Source of the DNA: Deinococcus aestuarii
GTDB lineage: Bacteria > Deinococcota > Deinococci > Deinococcales > Deinococcaceae
DNA length: 64,000 nt
Reading direction: 5' to 3'
Assembly: GCF_018863415.1 (NCBI RefSeq)
Contig: NZ_JAHKSN010000017.1
Location: forward strand, 1-64,000
Shown: positions 27,280 through 36,320 of the stretch, piece by piece
How positions within the stretch are numbered: position 1 is the stretch's first letter
How the letters are laid out: the number at the start of each line of letters is the position of its first letter
Position numbers and translations under genes: made by a program
Notes under the pieces: generated by a model
The model's input: the letters and a program-made list of their open reading frames with translations, nothing else
Told to the model about the DNA's origin: nothing
Databases searched by the model: none

Positions 27280-28233
27280 TCATTCCTGCTGGAAGTACGC
27301 CGCGTTGATCGCCGCGCCCACCCGGTTGATGTCGCCCAGCAACTCGTCCAGGCCCGGGTCCTCCCGCTCCAGAATGTCCTCCACGCCCGTGAATTGAAGC
27401 CGGGCGACCAGCCAGCGCGAGAGGCGCAAGATCTCGGGGTGCGCGCCGGGATGCCAGCGGTCAATCTGCGTGAGGGCGTCGTGCAGGTTCTCGGCGCTGT
27501 AGCGCACGCTGCGCGGGAAGTATTCGTCGAGCAGCAAGAACTCGCCGATGCGGGCGGGGTCGATGCCGCTGTGCACTCGCTTGCGGTAGGCCTCGTAGGC
27601 GCTCGCCCCCTTCAGGACGCTCACCCAGCGCTGGTCTTGCACCGCGCGCTGCGCCGGGTCGCCCTGCGCCTGCCCGTCCAGCACCCGGTAGTGGGTCTGG
27701 AGCACGCGAATCACGTTGTCCCCGCGTTCGAGCATCTGCCCGGCGCGCAGGAAGGACCACCCCTCGTCGCGTGGGAGGGTGGCGAAGGCAATTCCGAAGA
27801 AAAACTGCGAGGCGTCGCGCGCCGAGGCGCAGAACTCGAAGAGCCCGTCGCTGTCGATGACCCCCTCGTTCTGGAAGCAGACGTTGAGGTAGGTGCGGTT
27901 GAGGGCCTCCCACATCTCCGAGGGGATGCGGTCGCGCAGGCCCCGCGCGTTCTCGCGGGCGCGCAGCACACTTGAGGCGATGCTCGCCGGGTTGCCCTGG
28001 TCAAAGGCCAGCCACGCGCTGACCGAGCGGGCGTCCACCCGACCGTACTTCTCGCGCAGCCGCCCCTCGCCCCCCGTCAGCTCGAGCAGGGGCGCCCAGT
28101 GTTCGCGCATCCGCCCCGTCATCTCCAGGGTGGCGTAGTAGTTGACGTTCAGCAGCCGGGCGGTGTTCTCCGCGCGCTCGACATACCGCCCGATCCAGAA
28201 CAGGTTCTCCGCGAGGCGGGAAAGCAGCAGCAT
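27280..28233 (-). CDS. Alpha-E domain protein (DUF403)
   Basis: 317-residue all-helical protein starting MLLLSRLAENLFWIGRYVER, the alpha-E family signature. It contains repeated ERGDNVIRVL / ERAENTARLL type Glu-Arg motifs that give the family its name. It starts directly after the stop of the ATP-grasp gene, so it is translated as part of the same unit. Biochemical role unproven; it always travels with the circularly permuted ATP-grasp enzyme. Confidence 0.92.
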   Translation of the reverse strand: MLLLSRLAENLFWIGRYVERAENTARLLNVNYYATLEMTGRMREHWAPLLELTGGEGRLREKYGRVDARSVSAWLAFDQGNPASIASSVLRARENARGLRDRIPSEMWEALNRTYLNVCFQNEGVIDSDGLFEFCASARDASQFFFGIAFATLPRDEGWSFLRAGQMLERGDNVIRVLQTHYRVLDGQAQGDPAQRAVQDQRWVSVLKGASAYEAYRKRVHSGIDPARIGEFLLLDEYFPRSVRYSAENLHDALTQIDRWHPGAHPEILRLSRWLVARLQFTGVEDILEREDPGLDELLGDINRVGAAINAAYFQQE

Positions 28234-29970
28234 TCAGCGGTCCTCCCCTTGGGTGGTGTCGAGTTCGTCCTTTTCCAGTTCCTGCTGGAAGGAGTGCTGG
28301 CCGGGCGCGTCCGGTGGCGGCGGGGTGCCGACCGACGGTGCGCCCTGCGTCTGGCTCTGGGTCTGGGTGCCCCCGCCCGACTGAGACTGACTCTGGCCCT
28401 GGGTCTGGGCGCCGCTCGACTGAAACTGGCTCTGCGTGGAGGTCCCCGGCTCGAAGCCCCCCTGGTACTGGCTTTGCGCCTGGACGTTCATCGGCGCGCT
28501 GCCGTGCATGAGCTGGCTCATCCCCTGCGGGGTCGCCCGCCCGTCGTGGTCGAGGACCCAGGTGTCCTTGCTCCCGCCCCCCTGGCTGGAATTCACGACG
28601 AGGGAGCCCCGCCGCAGCGCCACCCGCGTCAGCCCCCCCGGCACGATGGTGACCTCCTGCCCGCACAGGATGTAGGGCCGCAGGTCCACGTGCGCGGGCT
28701 CGAACTCGCCCGAATCGGGGTAGAAGGTGGGGTGGCGGCTGAGGCCCACGACGGGCTGGGCGATGAACTCGCGCGGCGCGGCGCGCACCTTCACGAGGTA
28801 CGCCTCCACCTCCTCGCGGGTGGCGTAGGGCCCCAGCAGCATCCCGTACCCGCCCGCCTCGCCGACGCCCTTGAAGACGAGTTCGTCCGCGTGGGCGAGC
28901 ATGTACTCCAGGTGATCCGGGTTCCAGCCCAGGTAGGTGGGGACGTTGCCGAGCAGGGGTGCCTCGTTCAGGTAGTAGCGGATCATCTCGGGCACGTAGG
29001 CGTACACGGCCTTGTCGTCTGCCACCCCCGTCCCGATGGCGTTGGCGACGGCGACCCGGCCCTGGCGGTAGACCTCGACGAGCCCGGCGACCCCCAGCGC
29101 CGAGTCGGGCCGGAAGGTCAGCGGGTCGAGGAAGTCGTCGTCCACCCGGCGGTAGATCACGTCCACCTGCCGCCGGCCCCCGGTGGTGCGCATCCACACC
29201 CGCCCGGCGTCCACGAAGAGGTCGCGGCCCTCGACGAGTTCGACGCCCATCTGCTGGGCGAGGTAGGCGTGCTCGAAGTAGGCGGAGTTGTACATTCCCG
29301 GCGTGAGCACCACGACCGTCCCGTTCTCGCGCGGGCTGAGCGACTGGAGCAGGTGCAGGAGGGCGGTCGCGTAGTGCCCGACCGGGCGCACCCCCTGTCC
29401 CCGGAACATGCCGGGGTAGATGCGCGTCATCGCCTGCCGGTTGGCGAGGAGGTACGACACCCCGCTGGGCGAGCGTAGGTTGTCCTCCAGCACGAGGTAC
29501 TCCCCGTGTTCGTCGCGGATCAGGTCGGTGCCGACGATGTGGGTGTACAGGCCGAGGGGCACCTTGATCCCGTGGACCTCGCGGCGGAAGTGGGCCGAGG
29601 TGTAGACGAGCTCACTGGGGATCACCCCGTCGCCGAGAATCTGGGCCTGGGAATAGATATCGCCCAGAAAAGCGTTCAGCGCCCGCACCCGCTGGGTGAG
29701 CCCGGCCTCCAGGTGGGCCCACTCCGAGGCCGGGATGACGCGCGGCACGGGGTCGAAGGGGAAGGTGCGCTCGGTGCCCTGCGCGTCGCCGTACACGGTG
29801 AAGGTGATGCCCTGGTTGCGAAAGGCGAGGTCGAGGAGGCGGTGCCTGCGCCCGAACTCCTCGACCCCCTGCGCGGCGAGGTACTCCCGGATGCCCTGGT
29901 AGTGGGGCCGCACCGTGCCGCCTGGCGTCACCATCTCGTCGAAGAACCTGCTGCCCGGCTCGTACTTCAT
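28234..29970 (-). CDS. Circularly permuted ATP-grasp protein (DUF404/DUF407)
   Basis: 578 residues. [20 protein letters not shown] is the family start, with AAGGAG upstream. Core motifs: [20 protein letters not shown] (metal/ATP site) and [20 protein letters not shown]. The family is predicted to be an amidoligase joining an amino group to a carboxylate. The last ~80 residues are a Gln/Ser/Thr/Gly-rich low-complexity tail with repeated TQ/SQ pairs ([20 protein letters not shown]), ending in a charged patch; this is unusual for the family. First gene of the triad operon. Confidence 0.92.
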   Translation of the reverse strand: MKYEPGSRFFDEMVTPGGTVRPHYQGIREYLAAQGVEEFGRRHRLLDLAFRNQGITFTVYGDAQGTERTFPFDPVPRVIPASEWAHLEAGLTQRVRALNAFLGDIYSQAQILGDGVIPSELVYTSAHFRREVHGIKVPLGLYTHIVGTDLIRDEHGEYLVLEDNLRSPSGVSYLLANRQAMTRIYPGMFRGQGVRPVGHYATALLHLLQSLSPRENGTVVVLTPGMYNSAYFEHAYLAQQMGVELVEGRDLFVDAGRVWMRTTGGRRQVDVIYRRVDDDFLDPLTFRPDSALGVAGLVEVYRQGRVAVANAIGTGVADDKAVYAYVPEMIRYYLNEAPLLGNVPTYLGWNPDHLEYMLAHADELVFKGVGEAGGYGMLLGPYATREEVEAYLVKVRAAPREFIAQPVVGLSRHPTFYPDSGEFEPAHVDLRPYILCGQEVTIVPGGLTRVALRRGSLVVNSSQGGGSKDTWVLDHDGRATPQGMSQLMHGSAPMNVQAQSQYQGGFEPGTSTQSQFQSSGAQTQGQSQSQSGGGTQTQSQTQGAPSVGTPPPPDAPGQHSFQQELEKDELDTTQGEDR

Positions 29971-30077
29971 GCCCCCGTCTCCTTCCCTGGGGCGCGGCCC
30001 CGGACGATGCCCCAAGATAACGAACTGCCCAGCCCGGGGAAGGCGGCGATCAGACAGGCCCCCATGACCCCACGTCC

Positions 30078-30083
30078 TACACT
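30078..30083 (+). promoter_or_regulatory. -10 box TACACT, leaderless-type start
   Basis: TACACT, 7 bases, ATG at 30091. Identical hexamer and similar spacer to those at 39750 and 50869. Confidence 0.5.
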
Positions 30084-30090
30084 GCCCCCT

Positions 30091-30414
30091 ATGACCCGAC
30101 ATCAGGAGCCCCAGGACAAGACCCTGCACCCCGACGACCGCGCGAGGCTCGATCAGGTCTTCATGCAGGTCGTGCTCGACGTGCAGGCGCAGGTGCAGCA
30201 GACCCGGCCCGCTCAAGCCGGCACCCTCGCCGCGATGTTCCACAAGGAGACCGTCTCCGACGCCCTGCAAGGCTGCGCGGTGCTGATCGCCGGGTGGAAC
30301 GAGAACCGGGTGGACGGGGCGGGCGTGACCCGCGCGGCAAAAGCCCTGCGCAGCCTGGGGCTGGAGGACCTCGCGCAGAGGGTCGAGCGGCTGCGGGGTA
30401 TTGACGAAGCCTGA
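30091..30414 (+). CDS. Conserved hypothetical protein, small helical
   Basis: 107 residues, no recognised family. Charged N-terminus ([20 protein letters not shown]), then predicted helices including [20 protein letters not shown] and [18 protein letters not shown]. No signal peptide or membrane segment. Divergent from the ATP-grasp operon with about 120 bases between. Start chosen by the -10 spacing; an in-frame ATG at 30064 is the alternative. Confidence 0.6.
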   Translation: MTRHQEPQDKTLHPDDRARLDQVFMQVVLDVQAQVQQTRPAQAGTLAAMFHKETVSDALQGCAVLIAGWNENRVDGAGVTRAAKALRSLGLEDLAQRVERLRGIDEA

Positions 30415-30489
30415 AGGAAAACCTCCCGGCGGGGAAGCTCTGTGGGCCCTTCCACAAAGGGCGGCGGCGGGCTTTGACACAGTGAACCT

Positions 30490-30690
30490 TACTCCGGGGG
30501 AGTACGCCGCCCAGCCTGGCTGCACGGAACAGGGGCCGGGTGCGCGGGGACCGACAGTTCGGGCGGGAACTCCGCCCCGGCTCCGCGCGGCAAGGGCTAG
30601 ACCCGGACAGGACGCCGCCCGGGCTCCTGTTCGCGTCTGGCCCTCCCGATGGGCTGGGGGCCGTGACGGAAACCTGGGCGGGGGTCCGGA
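30490..30690 (+). promoter_or_regulatory. Candidate yybP-ykoY (manganese) riboswitch ahead of terC
   Basis: The roughly 300-base leader of terC contains GGGGAGTACGCC (30497-30508), matching the conserved 5' core GGGGAGUA of yybP-ykoY riboswitches, which often precede TerC-type genes. Downstream, AGGGCTAGAC (30593-30602) pairs with GTCTGGCCCT (30635-30644), with an inner GACAGGA/TCCTGTT stem, and GGCCC (30639-30643) could instead pair with GGGCT (30651-30655). These look like an expression platform. The class call rests on one motif plus context. Confidence 0.5.
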
Positions 30691-30717
30691 AGGGCAACTC
30701 CCCCGATGGAAGTTCTG

Positions 30718-31701
30718 ATGACCCTGTGGCTCGGCAAACCCGCCTGGATGTGGGGGGTGTTTCTCACGCTCGTCACGGCCCTGCTCGCCTTCGACCTCGG
30801 GGTGCTGGGCCGAAAGCGGGCGAAGGGCGGCTCTCAGGAGATCGGCGTGGCCGAGAGCCTGCGGCTGAGCGTCTTTTACATCGCCATCGCGCTCGCCTTC
30901 GGCGGCTGGGTGTGGCTCAGCCTGGGGGCGGAGAGCGGGCTGGCGTACTTCACGGGCTTCGCGGTCGAAAAGGCCCTCGCCCTCGACAACGTGTTCGTGA
31001 TCAGCGTGATCTTCGCGGCGCTCGCCGTGCCCCGCCACCTCCAGCACCGGGTCCTCTTCTGGGGCATCCTCGGCGTGATCGTGCTGCGCGGCGTCATGAT
31101 CGGGCTGGGCGCGGCCCTGGTGAGTAACTTCGACTGGATCATGTGGGTGTTCGGGGCGTTCTTGCTGCTGACCGGCGTGCGGCTGCTGTTCGTGAAGGGG
31201 GGCCATGAGGCGCCCAACCTGGAGCGGCACCCCGTCGTGCGTATGTTGCGCCGCGTCATGCCGATCAGCCCGAAGCTCGACGGCGAGAAGTTCGTGACCC
31301 GGCTGCCCGACGCCGCGGGCCGGGTGCGGCTCCACGCCACGCCGCTGCTGCTCGCCCTGCTGCTGGTCGAAGCCGCCGACCTCGTGTTCGCGGTGGACTC
31401 GATTCCGGCGATCTTCGCCATCACCCAAGACCCCTTCATCGTCTACACGAGCAACATCTTCGCCATCCTGGGCCTGCGCGCCCTGTACTTCGCCCTCGAC
31501 GCCCTGATCCACCGCTTCCAGGCGCTCAAGCCCGCGCTGGCGCTGGTGCTCGTCTTTATCGGCGGCAAGATCTTTTACAACCAGTTCTTCGGCAAGCTCG
31601 ACCCGGCGATCAGCCTCGGCGTGACGCTCGCCATCCTGGCCGGGGGCGTCCTCGTCAGCCTCTGGAAGACGCGCGGGGAGAGGGCGCGCCCCGCCGCGTA
31701 G
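30718..31701 (+). CDS. terC: TerC/Alx-family integral membrane protein
   Basis: 327 residues with about eight or nine hydrophobic segments. Family motifs: [20 protein letters not shown] and [20 protein letters not shown], whose membrane acidic residues are thought to bind metal; [18 protein letters not shown] near the end. TerC/Alx proteins export Mn2+ or help metalate secreted proteins. ATG 30718 has GGAAG 6 bases upstream; ATG 30706 would add 4 residues without a ribosome binding site. Control by the upstream leader is likely. Confidence 0.92.
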   Translation: MTLWLGKPAWMWGVFLTLVTALLAFDLGVLGRKRAKGGSQEIGVAESLRLSVFYIAIALAFGGWVWLSLGAESGLAYFTGFAVEKALALDNVFVISVIFAALAVPRHLQHRVLFWGILGVIVLRGVMIGLGAALVSNFDWIMWVFGAFLLLTGVRLLFVKGGHEAPNLERHPVVRMLRRVMPISPKLDGEKFVTRLPDAAGRVRLHATPLLLALLLVEAADLVFAVDSIPAIFAITQDPFIVYTSNIFAILGLRALYFALDALIHRFQALKPALALVLVFIGGKIFYNQFFGKLDPAISLGVTLAILAGGVLVSLWKTRGERARPAA

Positions 31702-31725
31702 CGCGGCCGGGAAGGGTCCCCGTCC

Positions 31726-32502
31726 TCACCCCCCCTGGCCTCCGGGGTGCTCCACCCAGAGGTTTTCTTCCACGTAGAGGCCCCGGTCCAGTGCCCGGTC
31801 GATCCGGACGAGGTTGAGGGCCTCCGGAACGGCGTACTCCCCGCTCACCGGAAAGACCATTCCCGTCCACCGTTCCCACTCGGCGACCGTCCCCTCGACC
31901 ACCATCGACCGTTCGGCGGGACCCAGGACGGTGGCGCCCAGCCGCTGGTGGGTCCGAATCCAGGGATCGGTAGAAAGACCGTCGGGCCGCGTCCACCGGG
32001 CATATTCCGCCATCGGGACGTGTGGGAAGCGGTGCTTCGCGGTCGGCCGCAGCGGAGCGACGACGCGCTCCAGCCCCCGCCCGTGGGCCCGCCCCGTCAA
32101 CGCCCGGAGCACCCGGGTCGCCAGGCCGCGTCGGTCGTCGGTCACGGCCACCGCCGCCGCCATGAAACAGAAGGTGTTGGGCCGACTGCCCGCCCCGTGT
32201 TCGGTGACCGAGCGGACGAGCGCGTCGTCGTAACCGGAGGGAAGATCCTCCGGGGAGCCGTCCCAGGCGAAGGGCACGCCCCACCCCCCGGCCACCACCC
32301 GGTTCTCCTCCAGCAGCAGAACGTTGTAGGCGGGGAAAAGGGCGTGCACCCGGTCCATGTACCTCGGCGGCACCGCGTCGTGGAAGATGAATTCGGGCCA
32401 CCGCTCGCGGAAGGCCGCTGCGGCCTCGTCCTAGAGGTCGGGCCGCTCGGAGGTCGTCACCACCCGCAGGGGGTCGGGAGCGTGAGGTGGGGGCCGGGTC
32501 AC
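31726..32502 (-). pseudogene. GNAT acetyltransferase gene with in-frame TAG
   Basis: The full frame starts with GTG at 32502, overlapping the mnhG stop as GTGA and preceded by GAGGAGG. Codons 1-23 read (M)TRPPPHAPDPLRVVTTSERPDL, then TAG (complement of 32431-32433), then DEAAAAFRERWPEFIFHDAV and the rest to codon 258. The body is GNAT-like, with acetyl-CoA motif TDDRRGLATRVLRAL. Reading continues in frame on both sides of one TAG, so this is a single nonsense mutation or sequencing error. Restart at GTG 32373 could still give a 215-residue product lacking 43 residues. Confidence 0.7.
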
Positions 32503-32891
32503 GCCTCCTCGGCCCTCAGCGACCGCTGCGCTTCCCGGTCGGCCTGCGCAACTCTGTCGGCCTGTCCCAGCGCCCCCCACTCGTCGGGGCCGCCGCCAAG
32601 CTGGGGGGTGAGGCCCCGCAGGTAGGCGGCCTGCGCGATCAGGTACGCGGTGAGCGGCGTGGTCAGGAACTGGAAGAGCAGCACGGCGGCGAGCCGGGTA
32701 AAGGCCGCCGAGTCGGCGAGCTCGAAGGCCACCCCCAGGAAGATGCCCGCCGACCCCAGCGTCACGAGCTTGCTGCTCGCGTGCAGCCGCGCGTACAGGT
32801 CGGGAAAGCGCACCACCCCCACGGCGGCGGTCAGCACGAAAAACGCCCCGATCAGGATCGGGATGTCCCGCCAGGGGTGGAAGTCAGCCAC
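32499..32891 (-). CDS. mnhG: Na+/H+ antiporter subunit G (MnhG/MrpG)
   Basis: 130 residues, three membrane segments, with the family core GAFFVLTAAVGVVRFPDLYARLHASSK. GTG start. The C-terminal 30 residues are a hydrophilic extension. Last antiporter gene; separated from mnhF by a 99-base stretch that contains two heptamer repeat arrays. Its stop overlaps the start of the broken GNAT gene. Confidence 0.92.
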   Translation of the reverse strand: MADFHPWRDIPILIGAFFVLTAAVGVVRFPDLYARLHASSKLVTLGSAGIFLGVAFELADSAAFTRLAAVLLFQFLTTPLTAYLIAQAAYLRGLTPQLGGGPDEWGALGQADRVAQADREAQRSLRAEEA

Positions 32892-32916
32892 GCCCGCCCC
32901 CGGGTGAGGCCGGAGC

Positions 32917-32951
32917 GGACGGCGGAGGGCGGACGGCGGAAGGCAGAAGGC
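32917..32951. repeat. Heptamer tandem repeat (GGACGGC x5)
   Basis: GGACGGC, GGAGGGC, GGACGGC, GGAAGGC, AGAAGGC in exact 7-base register inside the mnhF-mnhG spacer. Confidence 0.65.
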
Positions 32952-32959
32952 CCTCTCCC

Positions 32960-32990
32960 GCTGACGGCTGACGGCTGACGGCTGACAGCT
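32960..32990. repeat. Heptamer tandem repeat (GCTGACG x4)
   Basis: GCTGACG three times, then GCTGACA and GCT: the longest and most regular array of this unit in the window, ending next to the mnhF stop. Confidence 0.75.
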
Positions 32991-33251
32991 TCACCGCATC
33001 ACCCGCCCCACCAGCAGATACCGCGTCAGCGCCACCGTGGACAAAAAGCCCAGCAGGCTGAGCACGATGGCGGCGTCGAGCGTGACGAGCAGCCGGGTCT
33101 TGACGGCGATCAGGGTGAACAGCACGACCAGATTCACGCTCAGGAAGTCGAAGGCCATGATGCGGTCGCCCCAGGAAGGCCCGCGCAGCACGCGGTAGGT
33201 GACGAGCAGGACGGACAGGGTGACGATGCCGAGCGCGAGATCAACGATCAT
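32991..33251 (-). CDS. mnhF: Na+/H+ antiporter subunit F (MnhF/MrpF)
   Basis: 86 residues, three membrane segments. Motif VLRGPSWGDRIMAFDFLSVN is the conserved MrpF loop (RGPT-x-x-DR). The start overlaps the end of mnhE by 11 bases; in MrpF homologues the protein begins at such a Met (MIVDLALGIVTL). Confidence 0.92.
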   Translation of the reverse strand: MIVDLALGIVTLSVLLVTYRVLRGPSWGDRIMAFDFLSVNLVVLFTLIAVKTRLLVTLDAAIVLSLLGFLSTVALTRYLLVGRVMR

Positions 33252-33750
33252 GGGCCTCCACCTCCAGGCGGGGGGGCGTGGCGAGCAGGACACGCAGCAG
33301 CCGCTCTTCCACCCTCAGGATGGACTCGCGGGCGGTCCGGGCGTCGGGGGTCCCGATGGCGTGGGCGTACAGGACGCGGCGGTCGGCGTTGAACCCCAGC
33401 ACGACGGTGCCGGGCATCAGGCCGATGGTGGCGGCCAGGAACGTCAGCGCACCCTCCCCCCGCAGCCGCAGCGGCACGGCCACGATCATCGGATTCAGGG
33501 GCGGGTGGGGCCGCAGGGCGAAGACGGCCACCTGCACGTTCGCCAGCGTGAGTTCGCGCAGGAAAAAGCCCACGAAGCCCAGCCCGGCCAGCACGCGGCG
33601 CACGTACTCGTGGGTGGCGAGGGCGCGCGGAAAGACGCTCAGGATGGCAAAGCCCAGCAGGAAGCCGACGCTGAGTTCCCGCAGGTTGACGGCCCCGGCG
33701 AAAAGCGCCCACACCCCGGCGAGGAGAAAGTTGAGGGTCAGCCCCCTCAT
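33241..33750 (-). CDS. mnhE: Na+/H+ antiporter subunit E (MnhE/MrpE)
   Basis: 169 residues. MRGLTLNFLLAGVWALFAGA starts the family's N-terminal membrane pair. LNPMIVAVPLRLRGEGALTF... and the TVVLGFNADRRVLYAHAIG segment correspond to the conserved cytoplasmic domain with T-P-G-T (GLMPGTVV). ATGA overlap with mnhD. Confidence 0.92.
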   Translation of the reverse strand: MRGLTLNFLLAGVWALFAGAVNLRELSVGFLLGFAILSVFPRALATHEYVRRVLAGLGFVGFFLRELTLANVQVAVFALRPHPPLNPMIVAVPLRLRGEGALTFLAATIGLMPGTVVLGFNADRRVLYAHAIGTPDARTARESILRVEERLLRVLLATPPRLEVEAHDR

Positions 33751-35285
33751 GGTCCGTCCTCCTCCCCGGTCGGCGCGGGGGGAATGACCACGGGCCCGTC
33801 CCCCAGCACCCCCCGGATATAGCGCGCGTTGTCGCGCAGCTCGGCGGCGGTGGCGTCCGCCCGGGCGAACAGCGGCCCGGCGAAGAGGCTCAGGCCCGCC
33901 ACGAGCGCGCAGGCGGCGTAGGCGGCGGCGTGCAGGGCCCGGGGCACGCGGTAGACCGGGAGCCAGTTCGGGTGCTGGCCCCAGAAGAAGCCGCGCCACA
34001 CGTTCAGCATCGCGTACAGGGTGATCAGGCTGCTCAGCAGGGCGCTGAACACCGCCACCAGGGCCAGGGGCGAGCCCTGCGCGAGCCCCGCCCGCACGAG
34101 CGCGTACTTCGCCACGAAGCCCCCGCTGGGGGGCAAGCCCGCCACCGTCAGCGCGCACAGCAGGAAACACCCGGCGAGCAGCGGCAGGAAGTCGAGCATC
34201 CCCCGCACCCGCACCAGCCGCGAGCCGCTCGCCCGCTCGGCCACGCCCGCGATGGAGAAGAGGGCCGTGGTCACCAGCACGCTCACCGCGAAGTACCCCA
34301 CGCTCGCCCGCAGCGCCTCCTCGGTGCCCACCCCCAGCCCGAAGGCGAGGTAGCCCACCGAACTCACCACCAGAAACGACAGGATGCGCCGCCACTCCCG
34401 CTGCGAGGCCGCTCCCAGCGCTCCGTAGAGCATCGTCACCGTGCCGAGCAGCAGCAGCAGCGTGTTCGTCACCGCCGCCTCCTGACTGAAGACGGTCGTA
34501 AAGACCCTCAGGAGGGCGTAGACGCCGACCTTCGTCAGGACCGCCGCGAAGAAGGTGCCCACGGCGGGCGGCAGCGCGGGGTAGGTGCCCGGCAGCCAGA
34601 AGCCCAGCGGGAACAGCGCCCCCTTCGCCGCGAAGACCACGAGCAGCAGCACCCCGACGGCGGTGACGGTCGGGTTGGGCCCCAGCTCTGCCGACCGCCT
34701 GGCGAGGTGGGCGAAGTTCAGCGTGCCCAGCACCCCGTACGCGAGTCCGCACGCGACGACGAGCAGGGCCGAGGCGGCGAGGTTCATCACGATGTAGCGG
34801 AAGCCCTCGCGCAGCTGCTCGCGGGTGGACCCCAGCACCGCGAGCGCATACGAGGCCACCAGCATCACCTCGAAGGCCACGAACAGGTTGAAGAGGTCCC
34901 CGGTCAGGAAAGACATCTGCACCCCCGCGAAGAGAAACTGCATCAGCGCGAGGAGGTGGTGCTTCTCGCGCACCGGGTCGGGGTCGGCGGCGGCCTGCCA
35001 CACGGCGAGCACGGCGCTCACGGCCCCCAGCACGCTCACCCACGCGGCGAGGCGGTCGGCGGTCATCACGATGCCGAACGGGGCGGGCCACCCGCCCAGC
35101 GCGCCCACGAGCACCGTCCCGTCCGCCGTGGCCGCCAGCAGCCCCAGCGAGAAGGCGAGGGTCAGGAACACGCCCGCCAGGGAGAGGCCCACCCGCACCG
35201 GGCGGCTCCACGGCCACAGCAGCCCCAGCCCGAAGCCCAGCGGCGTCAGGATGGGGGCGAGGGTCAACCAGGCGAGGCCGCTCAC
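33747..35285 (-). CDS. mnhD: Na+/H+ antiporter subunit D (MnhD/MrpD)
   Basis: 512 residues, about 14 membrane segments, homologous to complex I NuoM/NuoN. The conserved proton-path region includes FVAFEVMLVASYALAVLG, with a membrane Glu and an AKGALFPLGFWLP Lys motif. GTG start overlapping the mnhC stop. Confidence 0.94.
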   Translation of the reverse strand: MSGLAWLTLAPILTPLGFGLGLLWPWSRPVRVGLSLAGVFLTLAFSLGLLAATADGTVLVGALGGWPAPFGIVMTADRLAAWVSVLGAVSAVLAVWQAAADPDPVREKHHLLALMQFLFAGVQMSFLTGDLFNLFVAFEVMLVASYALAVLGSTREQLREGFRYIVMNLAASALLVVACGLAYGVLGTLNFAHLARRSAELGPNPTVTAVGVLLLVVFAAKGALFPLGFWLPGTYPALPPAVGTFFAAVLTKVGVYALLRVFTTVFSQEAAVTNTLLLLLGTVTMLYGALGAASQREWRRILSFLVVSSVGYLAFGLGVGTEEALRASVGYFAVSVLVTTALFSIAGVAERASGSRLVRVRGMLDFLPLLAGCFLLCALTVAGLPPSGGFVAKYALVRAGLAQGSPLALVAVFSALLSSLITLYAMLNVWRGFFWGQHPNWLPVYRVPRALHAAAYAACALVAGLSLFAGPLFARADATAAELRDNARYIRGVLGDGPVVIPPAPTGEEDGP

Positions 35286-35737
35286 GACGGGTCCCCCCCG
35301 GGGGGGCGGGCGGAGTAGACGAGGGTCCTGGGTTCCTCCGGGTCGGGGCGGTCCGGGCCCTGGTGCTCGGGGTCGGCGATCAATCCGTCTTCCGCCTCGG
35401 GGTCGCGGGCGAGGCTGTCGCCGAAGGCCTCCACGTCGTCGTGCCCGGCGACCTGATACGCGCGCAGGGCCACAGTCAGGAGCAGGGCGGTCGTGGCGAA
35501 GCCGATCACGATGGCCGTCAGGATCAGCGCCTGCGGGAGCGGGTCCACGTAGGGCCCCCGCAGGGTCAGCAGCGGCGGCGCGTCCTCCCGCAGCCCCGCC
35601 ACCGTCAGGATCGCCAGGTTGCCCCCGTAGGTGATGAAGCTCAGCCCCAGCACCACCCGCACGATCACGCGCGACAGCAGCAAGAAGACGCCGGTGCCGA
35701 TCAAAAGGCCGATCAAGAGCGCGAAGAGGGTCTCCAT
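35282..35737 (-). CDS. mnhC: Na+/H+ antiporter subunit C (MnhC/MrpC)
   Basis: 151 residues, NuoK-like three-helix core (LGLSFITYGGNLAILTVAGL, DPLPQALILTAIVIGFATTA). It has a ~50-residue acidic C-terminal tail (VEAFGDSLARDPEAEDGLIA...) longer than in the Bacillus protein and probably disordered. A 76-base gap separates it from mnhB. Confidence 0.93.
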   Translation of the reverse strand: METLFALLIGLLIGTGVFLLLSRVIVRVVLGLSFITYGGNLAILTVAGLREDAPPLLTLRGPYVDPLPQALILTAIVIGFATTALLLTVALRAYQVAGHDDVEAFGDSLARDPEAEDGLIADPEHQGPDRPDPEEPRTLVYSARPPGGDPS

Positions 35738-35813
35738 CAGCGGGCCTCCGGGGGGGCGGCCCGCCCCGGGCGTCCCGGGCAGGCCGTGGGCCGCCGCCCG
35801 CCGGGTGCCCCCC

Positions 35814-36320
35814 TCACTCGTCCCCCTCCACGCGCTCGTGCGGGTCCACCCGGATCAGGGCGTACGCGATGGCGAGGCTGCCGCCCACCACCACGAGGTA
35901 GACCCCCACGTCGAAGAGCAGCGCGGTCGCCCACTCGAACTCGCCCGTCAGCGCGGTCGTGAGGTAGCCGTAATCGCTCTTGAGGTAGGGCCTGCCGAGG
36001 AGGTAGGGCACCAGCCCGGTGACGAAGGAGAGGGCCAGCCCCCAGGGAACGAGGCGGGCCGGGTCGGTGCGCAGGGCGGAGTGCCCGTAGGCGATGCGGT
36101 GAAGGATCAGCGCGCAGGTGGTCATCAGCCCCGCGATAAAGCCGCCGCCCGGCGCGTTGTGCCCGCGCCACAGCAGCAGCAGCGCGAAGAGCAGCACGAG
36201 CGCGAAGACGGCGCGGCTCACCGTCCGGAGGATGGGGTCGCCGCTCAGGGGGGCGGGGGTGGGGGTACGGTCACGGGCGGGCGGGGCGGCGGGGGCCGGG
36301 GTCGGACGTTCGCGGGTCAT
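35814..36320 (-). CDS. mnhB: Na+/H+ antiporter subunit B (MnhB/MrpB)
   Basis: 168 residues. Pro/Ala-rich N-terminal 25 residues, then SRAVFALVLLFALLLLWRGH and the family signature NAPGGGFIAGLMTTCALILH. ATGA overlap with mnhA. Confidence 0.92.
   Translation of the reverse strand: MTRERPTPAPAAPPARDRTPTPAPLSGDPILRTVSRAVFALVLLFALLLLWRGHNAPGGGFIAGLMTTCALILHRIAYGHSALRTDPARLVPWGLALSFVTGLVPYLLGRPYLKSDYGYLTTALTGEFEWATALLFDVGVYLVVVGGSLAIAYALIRVDPHERVEGDE

Noticed and set aside
30473..30508. TTGACA followed by TACGCC as a terC promoter
   Set aside because: Spacing of 23 bases is too long; the TACGCC belongs to the riboswitch-like motif. A promoter must exist but I cannot place it.
28234..31512. 1092-codon open frame on the minus strand running through the terC region
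   Set aside because: Only the part from 29970 down is a known protein; the rest is antisense to terC, a high-GC shadow.
33241..35217. 658-codon frame apparently fusing mnhD and mnhE
   Set aside because: Only its last 169 codons are MnhE; the rest is a shifted reading of mnhD.
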